From Allobrachymonas sp. (GTDB lineage: Bacteria; Pseudomonadota; Gammaproteobacteria; Burkholderiales; Burkholderiaceae_C), in assembly GCA_018054915.1 (NCBI GenBank), contig JAGPIR010000053.1, positions 1 to 7,633 on the forward strand: DNA of 7,633 nucleotides. The letters run 5' to 3'. Made by a program: the position numbers and the translations under genes. Of this stretch, positions 1-5,620 are shown in pieces (positions within the stretch are counted from its first letter, which is position 1; each line of letters opens with the position of its first letter). The notes under the pieces are model-generated. The model saw nothing but the letters and a program-made list of their open reading frames with translations, was not told the DNA's origin and did no database searches.

Positions 1-84
1 CTCGGTCCAGGCGCTCTCACGGGTCGGCTTGATTGTTTGGACGGGGTGCACAACTATTTGCAAGCCCGGCAGATAGGTGAATGA
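1..84 (+). CDS. Possible 3' end of an unidentified upstream gene
   Basis: Frame 1 is open from the window edge to a TGA at 82-84, giving 27 codons that end in VHNYLQARQIGE. I do not recognise the peptide. In many betaproteobacteria the gene before proA is holA (DNA polymerase III delta subunit), but this tail lacks the Trp-containing end I would expect of HolA, so I do not assign it. A second frame, starting at base 2, is open to a TAG at 74-76 and has a more GC-rich third position over its first codons. The choice of frame is therefore uncertain, and an open run this short can occur by chance. Confidence 0.2.
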   Translation, partial: LGPGALTGRLDCLDGVHNYLQARQIGE

Positions 85-137
85 GCGGGCCGGCGGTGCC
101 GTCTGGGCTGTGTGGCAGGTGATTTCAAGGCGGTTTT

Positions 138-1433
138 ATGCTTTTTGACGAAGAAAATGTGGAGCAGATGATGAACGTCATGGGGCAGGGTGCGCGCCAG
201 GCGGCTACCCGCATGGCGTCGGCGTCGGCAGCCCAGAAAAACGCGGCTCTGCATGCGTTGGCGGATGTGCTCGGGGAGCAAAGTGATTTTTTGCAGGCGG
301 CAAATGCGCAGGATATTGCGCGCGCCCAGGACGCAGGTCTGAGTGCGCCAATGGTCGATCGTTTGCGTCTGACGCCCAAGGTAATTGATACCTTGCAGGA
401 AGGCTGCCTGCAATTGGCGGCTATGCCCGATGTGATCGGAACCATCAGCGGCTTGCAGGAGCAACCCAGTGGCATTCGCGTGGGGCAAATGCGCGTGCCA
501 ATCGGTGTTTTTGGCATGATTTTCGAAAGCCGTCCCAACGTGACAATCGAGGCGGCCAGCCTGAGCATCAAGAGCGGCAATGCCTGCATCCTGCGCGGTG
601 GCAGCGAGGCCATCGAATCGAATAAAGCGCTGGCCGTGCTGGTGCACCAGGCACTGGCCGCTGCTGGCTTACCCGAAGACGCAGTGCAACTGGTGCCCAC
701 CACGGACCGTGCGGCTGTTGGCCGCTTGATCACCATGCCCGAATATGTGGATGTGATCATTCCGCGCGGCGGCAAGGGGCTGATTGAGCGCATCAGTGCC
801 GAGGCCAGAGTGCCGGTGATCAAGCACCTCGATGGCAATTGCCACACGTATGTGGACGACCCGTGCGACATTGGCATGGCAGTGACCATCGCCGACAATG
901 CCAAGACGCAAAAATACAGCCCCTGCAATGCCACGGAAAGCCTGCTGGTGGCGCAAGGGGTGGCGGCAGGATTTTTGCCGAGTATCGGCAAAATCTACAA
1001 GGGCAAAGGTGTAGAAATGCGCTGCGATGCAGCAGCCAAGGCCATTCTCGCTGCGCACCCAGATACGTGCGAGGCCAAGCTGGCGGACGCTACCGAGGAA
1101 GACTGGTATACCGAATACCTAGCGCCGATCATCAGTATCAAGGTGGTCGGCGGGCTTGATGAAGCCATTGCGCACATCAACCGCTACTCCTCGCACCATA
1201 CCGACGCCATCGTCACCACCGATCATTTTCATGCCCAGCGTTTTCTGCGGGAGGTCGACAGCAGCAGTGTGATGGTCAATGCCAGCACACGTTTTGCCGA
1301 CGGATTTGAGTACGGGTTGGGTGCCGAAATCGGCATCAGCACTGACAAATTCCATGCGCGTGGGCCCGTCGGCATCGAAGGGTTGACCTCGCTCAAGTAC
1401 GTGGTGCTGGGGCACGGGGAAATCCGGCGGTAG
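138..1433 (+). CDS. proA: Glutamate-5-semialdehyde dehydrogenase (gamma-glutamyl phosphate reductase)
   Basis: This cytoplasmic enzyme catalyses the second step of proline synthesis: NADPH-dependent reduction of gamma-glutamyl phosphate, made by ProB, to glutamate-5-semialdehyde, which cyclises to pyrroline-5-carboxylate. The 431-residue product is slightly longer than the usual 410-425 and has the aldehyde dehydrogenase fold. Visible family blocks are VPIGVFGMIFESRPNVT (about 120-136), SGNACILRGGSEA (146-158), IIPRGGKGLI (207-216) and HLDGNCHTYVD (230-240). The NAKTQKYSPCN block (254-264) carries the predicted catalytic Cys263. The C-terminal part has FADGFEYGLGAEIGIST and the ARGPVGIEGLTS signature. 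The start ATG at 138 has AAGG at 127-130, seven bases upstream; Met11, Met12 or Met15 could be later starts, since many homologues begin nearer there. proB is not in the window. All key blocks are intact, so the gene looks functional. Confidence 0.97.
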   Translation: MLFDEENVEQMMNVMGQGARQAATRMASASAAQKNAALHALADVLGEQSDFLQAANAQDIARAQDAGLSAPMVDRLRLTPKVIDTLQEGCLQLAAMPDVIGTISGLQEQPSGIRVGQMRVPIGVFGMIFESRPNVTIEAASLSIKSGNACILRGGSEAIESNKALAVLVHQALAAAGLPEDAVQLVPTTDRAAVGRLITMPEYVDVIIPRGGKGLIERISAEARVPVIKHLDGNCHTYVDDPCDIGMAVTIADNAKTQKYSPCNATESLLVAQGVAAGFLPSIGKIYKGKGVEMRCDAAAKAILAAHPDTCEAKLADATEEDWYTEYLAPIISIKVVGGLDEAIAHINRYSSHHTDAIVTTDHFHAQRFLREVDSSSVMVNASTRFADGFEYGLGAEIGISTDKFHARGPVGIEGLTSLKYVVLGHGEIRR

Positions 1434-1483
1434 GCGAAGCACTCAACCGGCGGTTCAGCGCGCGCGGGGAAACATACGGGAAC

Positions 1484-1500
1484 AAGATGCGTCTCATCTT
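1484..1500. repeat. Short dyad between proA and the next gene
   Basis: AAGATG (1484-1489) and CATCTT (1495-1500) form a perfect 6-bp inverted repeat around a 5-base loop. A weaker AATG/CATT pair follows at 1503-1514. There is no T-run after either stem, so this does not look like a classical intrinsic terminator. It could be a weak hairpin in the intergenic RNA or a protein-binding site. It could also be chance. Confidence 0.35.
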
Positions 1501-1523
1501 CGAATGTCTTCATTGGCTTGCGC

Positions 1524-2789
1524 ATGCTTTCAATTGACGCAACTCCTGCGACCATTCCCCCATTCTGGCAACGTCTGAACAGGTTTTTCCTGTTTCCCTT
1601 GCAGACCGAGGCGCTGACGTATGGGCTGGGGCTGGCCGCATGCAGCCTCTTCATTTACATACCTCTGCTCAACCTGGTTATTTTTCCGGTGATCATGCTG
1701 GCCATGAGCCGCTATGCGTTCAAGATCGCGGCGTTGTCGTCTTTCGGCATTTTCAGTCTCGGGGATTACACCCCGATGGAGGAAGAAGAAGACTGGAAGA
1801 AGTTGCCCTGGAAATTTGTCGGCGCCGTTTTTGTGCAGTTGCTCGTGCTGGGGTTTTTTGCTGCAAAAATTCCAGAAATTGCGCCCATTGGTTTCCTTTT
1901 GTTTTCGCTGCTCATGCCGGCCACCTTGATGGTTCTGATCAGGGACCACAGCTTGCGCGCGGCCATCAATCCGCTGGAGTTGTGGCGGTGCATCCAGGGG
2001 GTTGGCTGGCCCTATCTGGTGCTTTGCGCCTTCACTTTCTTGCTCATGCAAGGCAGTGCCACGGCCTCCGGCATGCTCGGCGAAATCGTCCCCCGATGGC
2101 TGCTGCTGCCGGGCCTTATGCTGGTTTTCATTTATTTTTCCTGGGTCAATGCTGCACTGATCGGCTACACCATGTACCAATACCACCGCGCGCTGGATAT
2201 TGATGTGGTCAACGAGTACCAGGGAGATGTTGTTTCTGTGCGCAACCCACGGGAGCAGGCCCGGCAGCGCGACGCTGCGGTTTCGCACCTGGTGCAGCAG
2301 GGGAAAATGCCCGATGCACTGGCCCAGGCGCAGCAATGGCTGCGGGAGTGGCCTGAAAACTTGCCTGAACATCGGCGTTATCATCGCTTGCTGCTGCTGG
2401 GCGGGGATGCTCAAGAGTTGCTCCGGCATGGTCAGCGGTTTGTGGAGTTGCTCCTGAAGAAGCTGTCACCCTCGGAGGCGTTGCAGGTGTACAAGGCTTG
2501 CGTGCAAAAAAATCCTGGTTTCGTTCCTGACGGTGCCGTCGTAACACTGATGCTGGCCAAATACGCCTGGAAAACGCATGACAGCATGCTGGCTCTGCAT
2601 ATATTGCGCAATTTTGAGCGGCGCTACCCTGGCCATGTCTTGATGCCGACTGTATATGCGTTGATCGTGCGCGTGTTGCACCAAGGGTTGCAGCGGCGGG
2701 AGCAGGCTATCAGTGTATTGAGAGGGCTGCAACAACGCTATCCGGAGGATCCGCATACGCATGAGGCGATACGCATCTTGCGTGACTAG
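1524..2789 (+). CDS. Unrecognised inner-membrane protein with TPR-like C-terminal half
   Basis: The 421-residue protein is one I cannot assign to a named family. The N-terminal half is strongly hydrophobic, with about six likely membrane segments near residues 30-48, 49-65, 98-116, 120-139, 161-179 and 190-218. An acidic loop, PMEEEEDWKK, lies between the second and third. From about residue 220 the protein is soluble and helical. It contains repeated patterns such as GKMPDALAQAQQWLREWPEN, SEALQVYKACVQKNPG, MLALHILRNFERRYPG and QAISVLRGLQQRYPEDP, which resemble tetratricopeptide repeats. A membrane-anchored protein-interaction scaffold is an inference only; a DUF4013-like membrane domain is a possibility I could not test. 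ATG at 1524 is preferred over TTG at 1518, two codons upstream; neither has a clear ribosome binding site. The gene follows proA by 90 bases and precedes the ATP synthase promoter region, with no obvious terminator on either side. Confidence 0.85.
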   Translation: MLSIDATPATIPPFWQRLNRFFLFPLQTEALTYGLGLAACSLFIYIPLLNLVIFPVIMLAMSRYAFKIAALSSFGIFSLGDYTPMEEEEDWKKLPWKFVGAVFVQLLVLGFFAAKIPEIAPIGFLLFSLLMPATLMVLIRDHSLRAAINPLELWRCIQGVGWPYLVLCAFTFLLMQGSATASGMLGEIVPRWLLLPGLMLVFIYFSWVNAALIGYTMYQYHRALDIDVVNEYQGDVVSVRNPREQARQRDAAVSHLVQQGKMPDALAQAQQWLREWPENLPEHRRYHRLLLLGGDAQELLRHGQRFVELLLKKLSPSEALQVYKACVQKNPGFVPDGAVVTLMLAKYAWKTHDSMLALHILRNFERRYPGHVLMPTVYALIVRVLHQGLQRREQAISVLRGLQQRYPEDPHTHEAIRILRD

Positions 2790-2855
2790 ATTTCCTGTTA
2801 ACTGTCGTGTGGGCCGTCGTGGCTGGATACACGGCGTGAGAGGGAAAATGTTGGG

Positions 2856-2861
2856 TATAAT
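2856..2861 (+). promoter_or_regulatory. Candidate -10 box of the ATP synthase operon promoter
   Basis: TATAAT at 2856-2861 matches the sigma-70 -10 consensus perfectly and lies 63 bases before the atpI start, where the main operon promoter is expected. No good -35 hexamer sits 16-18 bases upstream: the best-spaced hexamers, around 2832-2839, are GC-rich and poor matches. The TG of an extended -10 is also off by one base. The predicted transcription start is near 2867-2870. Confidence 0.5.
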
Positions 2862-2863
2862 TC

Positions 2864-2904
2864 ATCGACGAAAATTGCTTCCACTTGTATACGTGGCCGT
2901 CGAT
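2864..2904. repeat. Inverted repeat overlapping the predicted atp transcription start
   Basis: ATCGACG at 2864-2870 is the exact reverse complement of CGTCGAT at 2898-2904. Inside lies a smaller CCAC (2881-2884) / GTGG (2893-2896) pair. If transcription starts near 2868, the outer left arm would be only partly transcribed. The outer repeat therefore fits a DNA operator better than an RNA hairpin, though chance cannot be excluded. Confidence 0.35.
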
Positions 2905-2924
2905 TGTGAAAAACGAGTTTCGAT

Positions 2925-3446
2925 ATGCAAGAAGAAGCAGTTGAATTGCAGGGGCAAAAAGGACCGCGGTGGACTGCCGAACAGGCGGCCGCTTGGCGCT
3001 CGCATCATCCCGGTATATCGTTGTGGTTGATGGTGTTGGCGCAGATTGTAGTCCTGGCGGTGGTCATGGGTGTGGCGGTGCTGGCGTCCGTGCGTCGGGA
3101 AATTGCTGCTTCATTATTGTGGGGTGGTTTGGCCGCCGTAATGCCATCAGTCTTTGGGGTGGCGGGTCATCGTACAACAATGCGGTTGTTGGCGGGCAGG
3201 AGTCTGTCCGTCAGGGCTGTCTTGGGTATGGTGTCAATTGGTTTTTGGGAAGCGGTCAAGCTCGTTTCCTCGGTGGGTCTTTTGGTGTTTGCGCCGCGTT
3301 GGCTGTCACAGGTTCACTGGCTGTCCATGGTGCTGATGTTTGTGCTGGTGGTCAAGGCTTGCTGGTTGGTGGTTTTGCTGGTTCGCTGGCGGAAGCGGCG
3401 GGCTGGAACGGCGGTTCTGAAACAAGTGTTAGAAAACGGAGTTTGA
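2925..3446 (+). CDS. atpI: ATP synthase accessory protein I (AtpI)
   Basis: AtpI is a small inner-membrane protein encoded first in many atp operons. It is thought to help c-ring assembly or ion uptake and is not a subunit of the finished enzyme. This 173-residue product is longer than E. coli AtpI (about 126), mostly because of a hydrophilic N-terminal stretch of about 30 residues. Four membrane segments are visible near residues 32-56, 61-80, 100-124 and 130-154. The FWEAVK motif (107-112) fits the family's F-x-E-x-x-K pattern in the third segment. Assignment rests on this motif, the topology and the position directly before atpB, since sequence conservation in the family is low. The ATG has only a weak GAG at 2915-2917 upstream. 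The gene ends three bases before atpB, suggesting translational coupling. Confidence 0.88.
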   Translation: MQEEAVELQGQKGPRWTAEQAAAWRSHHPGISLWLMVLAQIVVLAVVMGVAVLASVRREIAASLLWGGLAAVMPSVFGVAGHRTTMRLLAGRSLSVRAVLGMVSIGFWEAVKLVSSVGLLVFAPRWLSQVHWLSMVLMFVLVVKACWLVVLLVRWRKRRAGTAVLKQVLENGV

Positions 3447-3449
3447 TTT

Positions 3450-4346
3450 ATGTCTGCTGAACAAGCGGCTGCGCATGCGCCTACTGCGGGCGAATATATC
3501 CAGCATCATCTGCGGCATTTGCAGTTGAATTTTGCATTTGAGCCAGTCAAGCAAACCAAGTTGGTGGATTTCAGTCTGTTCAATGCGGATTCAATCTTTT
3601 ATAGCGTCGTGCTTGGTGCTCTGGTTTGTCTGATTTTGTGGGCTGCGGCGCGCAAGGCTACCGCGGGGGTGCCGGGGCGTTTTCAGGCTTTGGTCGAAAT
3701 TCTGGTGGAGTTTGTCGATACCCAGGCGCGCGGCTTGATTCATAACAAGTCAAGCTTGAAAGTGGTTTCGCCTATTGCGCTGACCGTATTTCTGTGGATA
3801 TTCTTCATGAATGCCATGGACATGTTGCCTGTGGATTGGTTGCCGTGGTTGTGGGGTAAGGCATATGAGGCAACAACAGGGCATGATGCGTCGCATGCTT
3901 ATATGCGTGTGGTGCCGACGGCAGACCTTTCGGCTGCGTTGGGTATGTCGGTTTCCGTGTTGCTGATCACCATTTATTACAACATCAAGATCAAAGGTCT
4001 TGGTGGTTGGGCGCATGAGTTGGTAACAGCGCCTTTTGGCTCCAAGATTTTCATGGCCCCCGTCAATTTTGTGATGCAGTTGATCGAATATGGCTCCAAC
4101 ACCATTTCGCATGGCATGCGGCTGTTTGGCAACATGTTTGCGGGTGAGTTGGTGTTCATGCTGATTGCCATGTTGGGTGCTGCGTGGAATTGGGGTAACC
4201 CGATATTGTCGGGTGGTTTGGGTGTTGCGCATATTTTGGCGGGTTCGGTCTGGGCTATATTCCACATTCTGGTTATTACCCTGCAGGCTTTCATTTTCAT
4301 GATGCTGTTCCTGATCTATGCAGGCCAGGCGCATTCCAGTCACTGA
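3450..4346 (+). CDS. atpB: F1Fo ATP synthase subunit a
   Basis: Subunit a is the stationary half of the Fo proton channel in the inner membrane and passes protons to and from the c ring. The 298-residue product has the hydrophilic N-terminus typical of proteobacteria, then several membrane segments. The proton-path block HGMRLFGNMFAGE (221-233) contains Arg224, Asn228 and Glu233, equivalent to E. coli Arg210, Asn214 and Glu219. The last helix block IFHILVITLQAF (270-281) has His272 and Gln279, equivalent to His245 and Gln252. RVVPTADL (153-160) and VPGRFQALVE (74-83) are also typical. A GGAG at 3438-3441, inside the end of atpI, serves as ribosome binding site. By hand count, leucine is coded TTG 19 times, CTG 14 and CTT 3, more TTG-rich than I judge proA and atpA to be. 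Confidence 0.98.
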   Translation: MSAEQAAAHAPTAGEYIQHHLRHLQLNFAFEPVKQTKLVDFSLFNADSIFYSVVLGALVCLILWAAARKATAGVPGRFQALVEILVEFVDTQARGLIHNKSSLKVVSPIALTVFLWIFFMNAMDMLPVDWLPWLWGKAYEATTGHDASHAYMRVVPTADLSAALGMSVSVLLITIYYNIKIKGLGGWAHELVTAPFGSKIFMAPVNFVMQLIEYGSNTISHGMRLFGNMFAGELVFMLIAMLGAAWNWGNPILSGGLGVAHILAGSVWAIFHILVITLQAFIFMMLFLIYAGQAHSSH

Positions 4347-4379
4347 GTGCGGTTGGCGGGATATAGGTGTCATTGAATA

Positions 4380-4405
4380 TTTTCTTTTTATTTTTTTACG
4401 GGGAG
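4380..4405 (+). promoter_or_regulatory. T-rich leader and strong ribosome binding site of atpE
   Basis: Bases 4380-4397 are 16 T out of 18, followed directly by a strong Shine-Dalgarno GGGGAG at 4400-4405, seven bases before the atpE ATG. Subunit c is needed in roughly ten copies per enzyme, and in E. coli a U-rich stretch upstream of the atpE ribosome binding site enhances translation. By analogy this is probably a translation enhancer. No GC-rich stem precedes the T-run, so I do not read it as a terminator. Confidence 0.6.
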
Positions 4406-4412
4406 TCTTTAA

Positions 4413-4658
4413 ATGGAAAACGTAGTTGGCATGGTTGCTCTGGCTTGTGGCCTGATCGTGGGTCTTGGTGCCTTCGGTGCTGCACTGAGTATCGGTTTGA
4501 TGGGGGGTAAGTTTCTTGAGTCTTCTGCTCGTCAACCTGAATTGATGAACGATCTGCAGGCCAAGATGTTTGTGTTGGCGGGTCTGATTGACGCGGCATT
4601 CCTGATTGGTGTGGCTATTGCGTTGTTGTTTGCCTTTGCCAGTCCTTTCCAGGTCTGA
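4413..4658 (+). CDS. atpE: F1Fo ATP synthase subunit c (proteolipid)
   Basis: Subunit c forms the membrane rotor ring that carries protons past subunit a. The 81-residue product is a helical hairpin. Helix 1 spans about 5-30, the polar loop is SSARQPEL (37-44, with the Arg40-Gln41-Pro42 that contacts gamma and epsilon), and helix 2 spans about 50-76. The proton-carrying Asp60 lies in AGLIDAAFLIGV. The absence of the Na+-binding Gln/Glu-Ser pattern indicates a proton-type ring. Helix 1 is slightly unusual: aligned on GGKFLE, Ser26 replaces the Gly that is usual (E. coli Gly27), while residue 28 is Gly, where the recalled betaproteobacterial sequences have Ala. The gene has its own strong ribosome binding site and lies 66 bases after atpB. 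Confidence 0.98.
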   Translation: MENVVGMVALACGLIVGLGAFGAALSIGLMGGKFLESSARQPELMNDLQAKMFVLAGLIDAAFLIGVAIALLFAFASPFQV

Positions 4659-4708
4659 TTCGTTTCCAATAGCAGTTTTTTGTTTCGCTACTTTGGGTGA
4701 AGAGACAA

Positions 4709-5179
4709 ATGAATATTAATGCGACGCTCATAATTCAGGGGGTTGTCTTCCTGATACTGTGTGCTTTTACAGTCAAGTTTGTGTGGCCACCTATTGTGAA
4801 TGCGCTCGATGACCGAGCCAAAAAGGTGGCGGATAGCCTGGTGGCGGCCGACAAGGCGAAAGCTGAAGTGCAGGATCTGAATCTCAAGGTTGAGGCGCAG
4901 CTGGCTGGTATGCGTGAAGAAGCTGCTTCGCAACGCGCTGATGCTGAACGCCGGGCTCAAGAGATTATCGGGGAAGCTCGGGGTAAGGCCAGCGAGGAGG
5001 CCGCCCGTATCATTGCGTCGGCCAAAACGGAGGCGCTGAATGAGGCAAACAAGGTGCGTGATTCGCTTCGCAACGAAGTATCTGCCTTGGCAGTCAAGGG
5101 TGCCGAGCAAATCTTGCGCAAAGAGATCAACCCTGCCGCTCATGCCGATTTGCTGGATCGCCTTAAGGCTGAACTCTGA
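4709..5179 (+). CDS. atpF: F1Fo ATP synthase subunit b
   Basis: Subunit b forms the dimeric peripheral stalk that links subunit a in the membrane to delta and alpha on F1. From the ATG at 4709 the protein is 156 residues, the same as E. coli b, and begins MNINATLI as expected of the family. An in-frame GTG at 4697 would add four residues, but its codons overlap the probable ribosome binding site (GAAGAGA, 4699-4705), so the ATG is preferred. One N-terminal membrane helix (about 5-25) is followed by KFVWPPIVNALDDR with the conserved Arg36. An Ala-, Glu- and Lys-rich coiled coil then runs to about residue 120. The C-terminal part, VKGAEQILRKEINPAAHADLLDRL, is the normal delta-binding region. 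The gene stops 15 bases before atpH. Confidence 0.97.
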   Translation: MNINATLIIQGVVFLILCAFTVKFVWPPIVNALDDRAKKVADSLVAADKAKAEVQDLNLKVEAQLAGMREEAASQRADAERRAQEIIGEARGKASEEAARIIASAKTEALNEANKVRDSLRNEVSALAVKGAEQILRKEINPAAHADLLDRLKAEL

Positions 5180-5194
5180 TTGGGAGAGCTGAAC

Positions 5195-5584
5195 ATGGCG
5201 CAAACATCAATTGAGGATTTGCTGCGAGCCGTGCTGAAGGCCGGTTCTTCGGGTACCGGCTCGGATGCGGCGCGTCAACTTGCTGCGTTGCTCGAAAATC
5301 CGACTGCCGGTCCTTATGTTGCCCGCAAGGTTGCTGAACTATTGAAAAAACCGTCTCCTGGCTCCATGCCTGTGGCGATGGTGCAAACCGCCTTTGCCAT
5401 GAATGAAGCGGATCTGCGGTCCCTTAAAGACAAGCTTGAGGCGCGGTTTGGAGGGGGATTGGAGGTCCGTGTGGTTGAAGATCCCTCTTTGATCGGTGGT
5501 GTGCGCGTGACAGTGGGTGACAACGTGCTGGATGCATCGGTCAAGGGCAGCATCGAAAAAATGAAACAGGCCCTGGCGGCGTAA
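5195..5584 (+). CDS. atpH: F1Fo ATP synthase subunit delta, shortened N-terminal domain
   Basis: Delta joins the peripheral stalk (b) to the top of the F1 head: its N-terminal six-helix domain grips the N-termini of the alpha subunits and its C-terminal domain binds b. This product has about 129 residues, against roughly 177-180 in most bacteria. Residues 63-129 match the C-terminal domain well, with VQTAFAMNEADL, the signature VVEDPSLIGGVRVTVGDNVLD, then a final helix. Residues 1-62 lack the conserved ARPYAKA-type first helix. About three helices are predicted (3-16, 23-34, 37-51), loosely resembling only the last helices of a normal N-terminal domain (SDAARQLAALLE). ATG 5195 with GGGAGAG at 5182-5188 is preferred over a TTG at 5180. 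Only about 195 bases separate atpF from the C-terminal domain, too few for a full N-terminal domain in any frame. The position between atpF and atpA supports the assignment. Confidence 0.92.
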   Translation: MAQTSIEDLLRAVLKAGSSGTGSDAARQLAALLENPTAGPYVARKVAELLKKPSPGSMPVAMVQTAFAMNEADLRSLKDKLEARFGGGLEVRVVEDPSLIGGVRVTVGDNVLDASVKGSIEKMKQALAA

Positions 5585-5620
5585 CGCTACGCCAGGAATC
5601 AAGGAAAGAAGGAAAGCGTC

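Noticed and set aside
1..84. Reading bases 1-84 as the end of holA
   Set aside because: Gene order suggests it, but neither open frame gives a recognisable HolA C-terminus, so no name is assigned.
125..991. Long minus-strand open frame opposite proA (288 codons)
   Set aside because: It lies almost wholly antisense to the well-conserved proA frame, and its product has no recognisable domain; it reflects the GC-rich codon pattern of proA.
2806..2835. CGTGT/ACACG and GCCGT/ACGGC pairs as a terminator for the membrane/TPR gene
   Set aside because: The two stems are mutually overlapping on the 3' side, have loops of 13 bases or more, and no T-run follows.
2969..3460. Plus-strand glycine-rich open frame overlapping atpI in another frame
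   Set aside because: Its low-complexity Gly/Val/Cys content comes from the G- and T-rich codons of atpI; the atpI frame has the family motif and membrane topology.
4380..4397. T-run between atpB and atpE as an intrinsic terminator
   Set aside because: No GC-rich stem lies just upstream, and termination here would cut off the rest of an essential operon; a translation enhancer fits better.
4697..4708. GTG at 4697 as the atpF start
   Set aside because: The family N-terminus MNINATLI begins at the ATG at 4709, and the GTG overlaps the probable ribosome binding site.
5180..5400. A frameshift hiding a full-length AtpH N-terminal domain
   Set aside because: The space between the atpF stop and the conserved C-terminal domain holds only about 65-70 codons in any frame, while the domain needs about 105-110.
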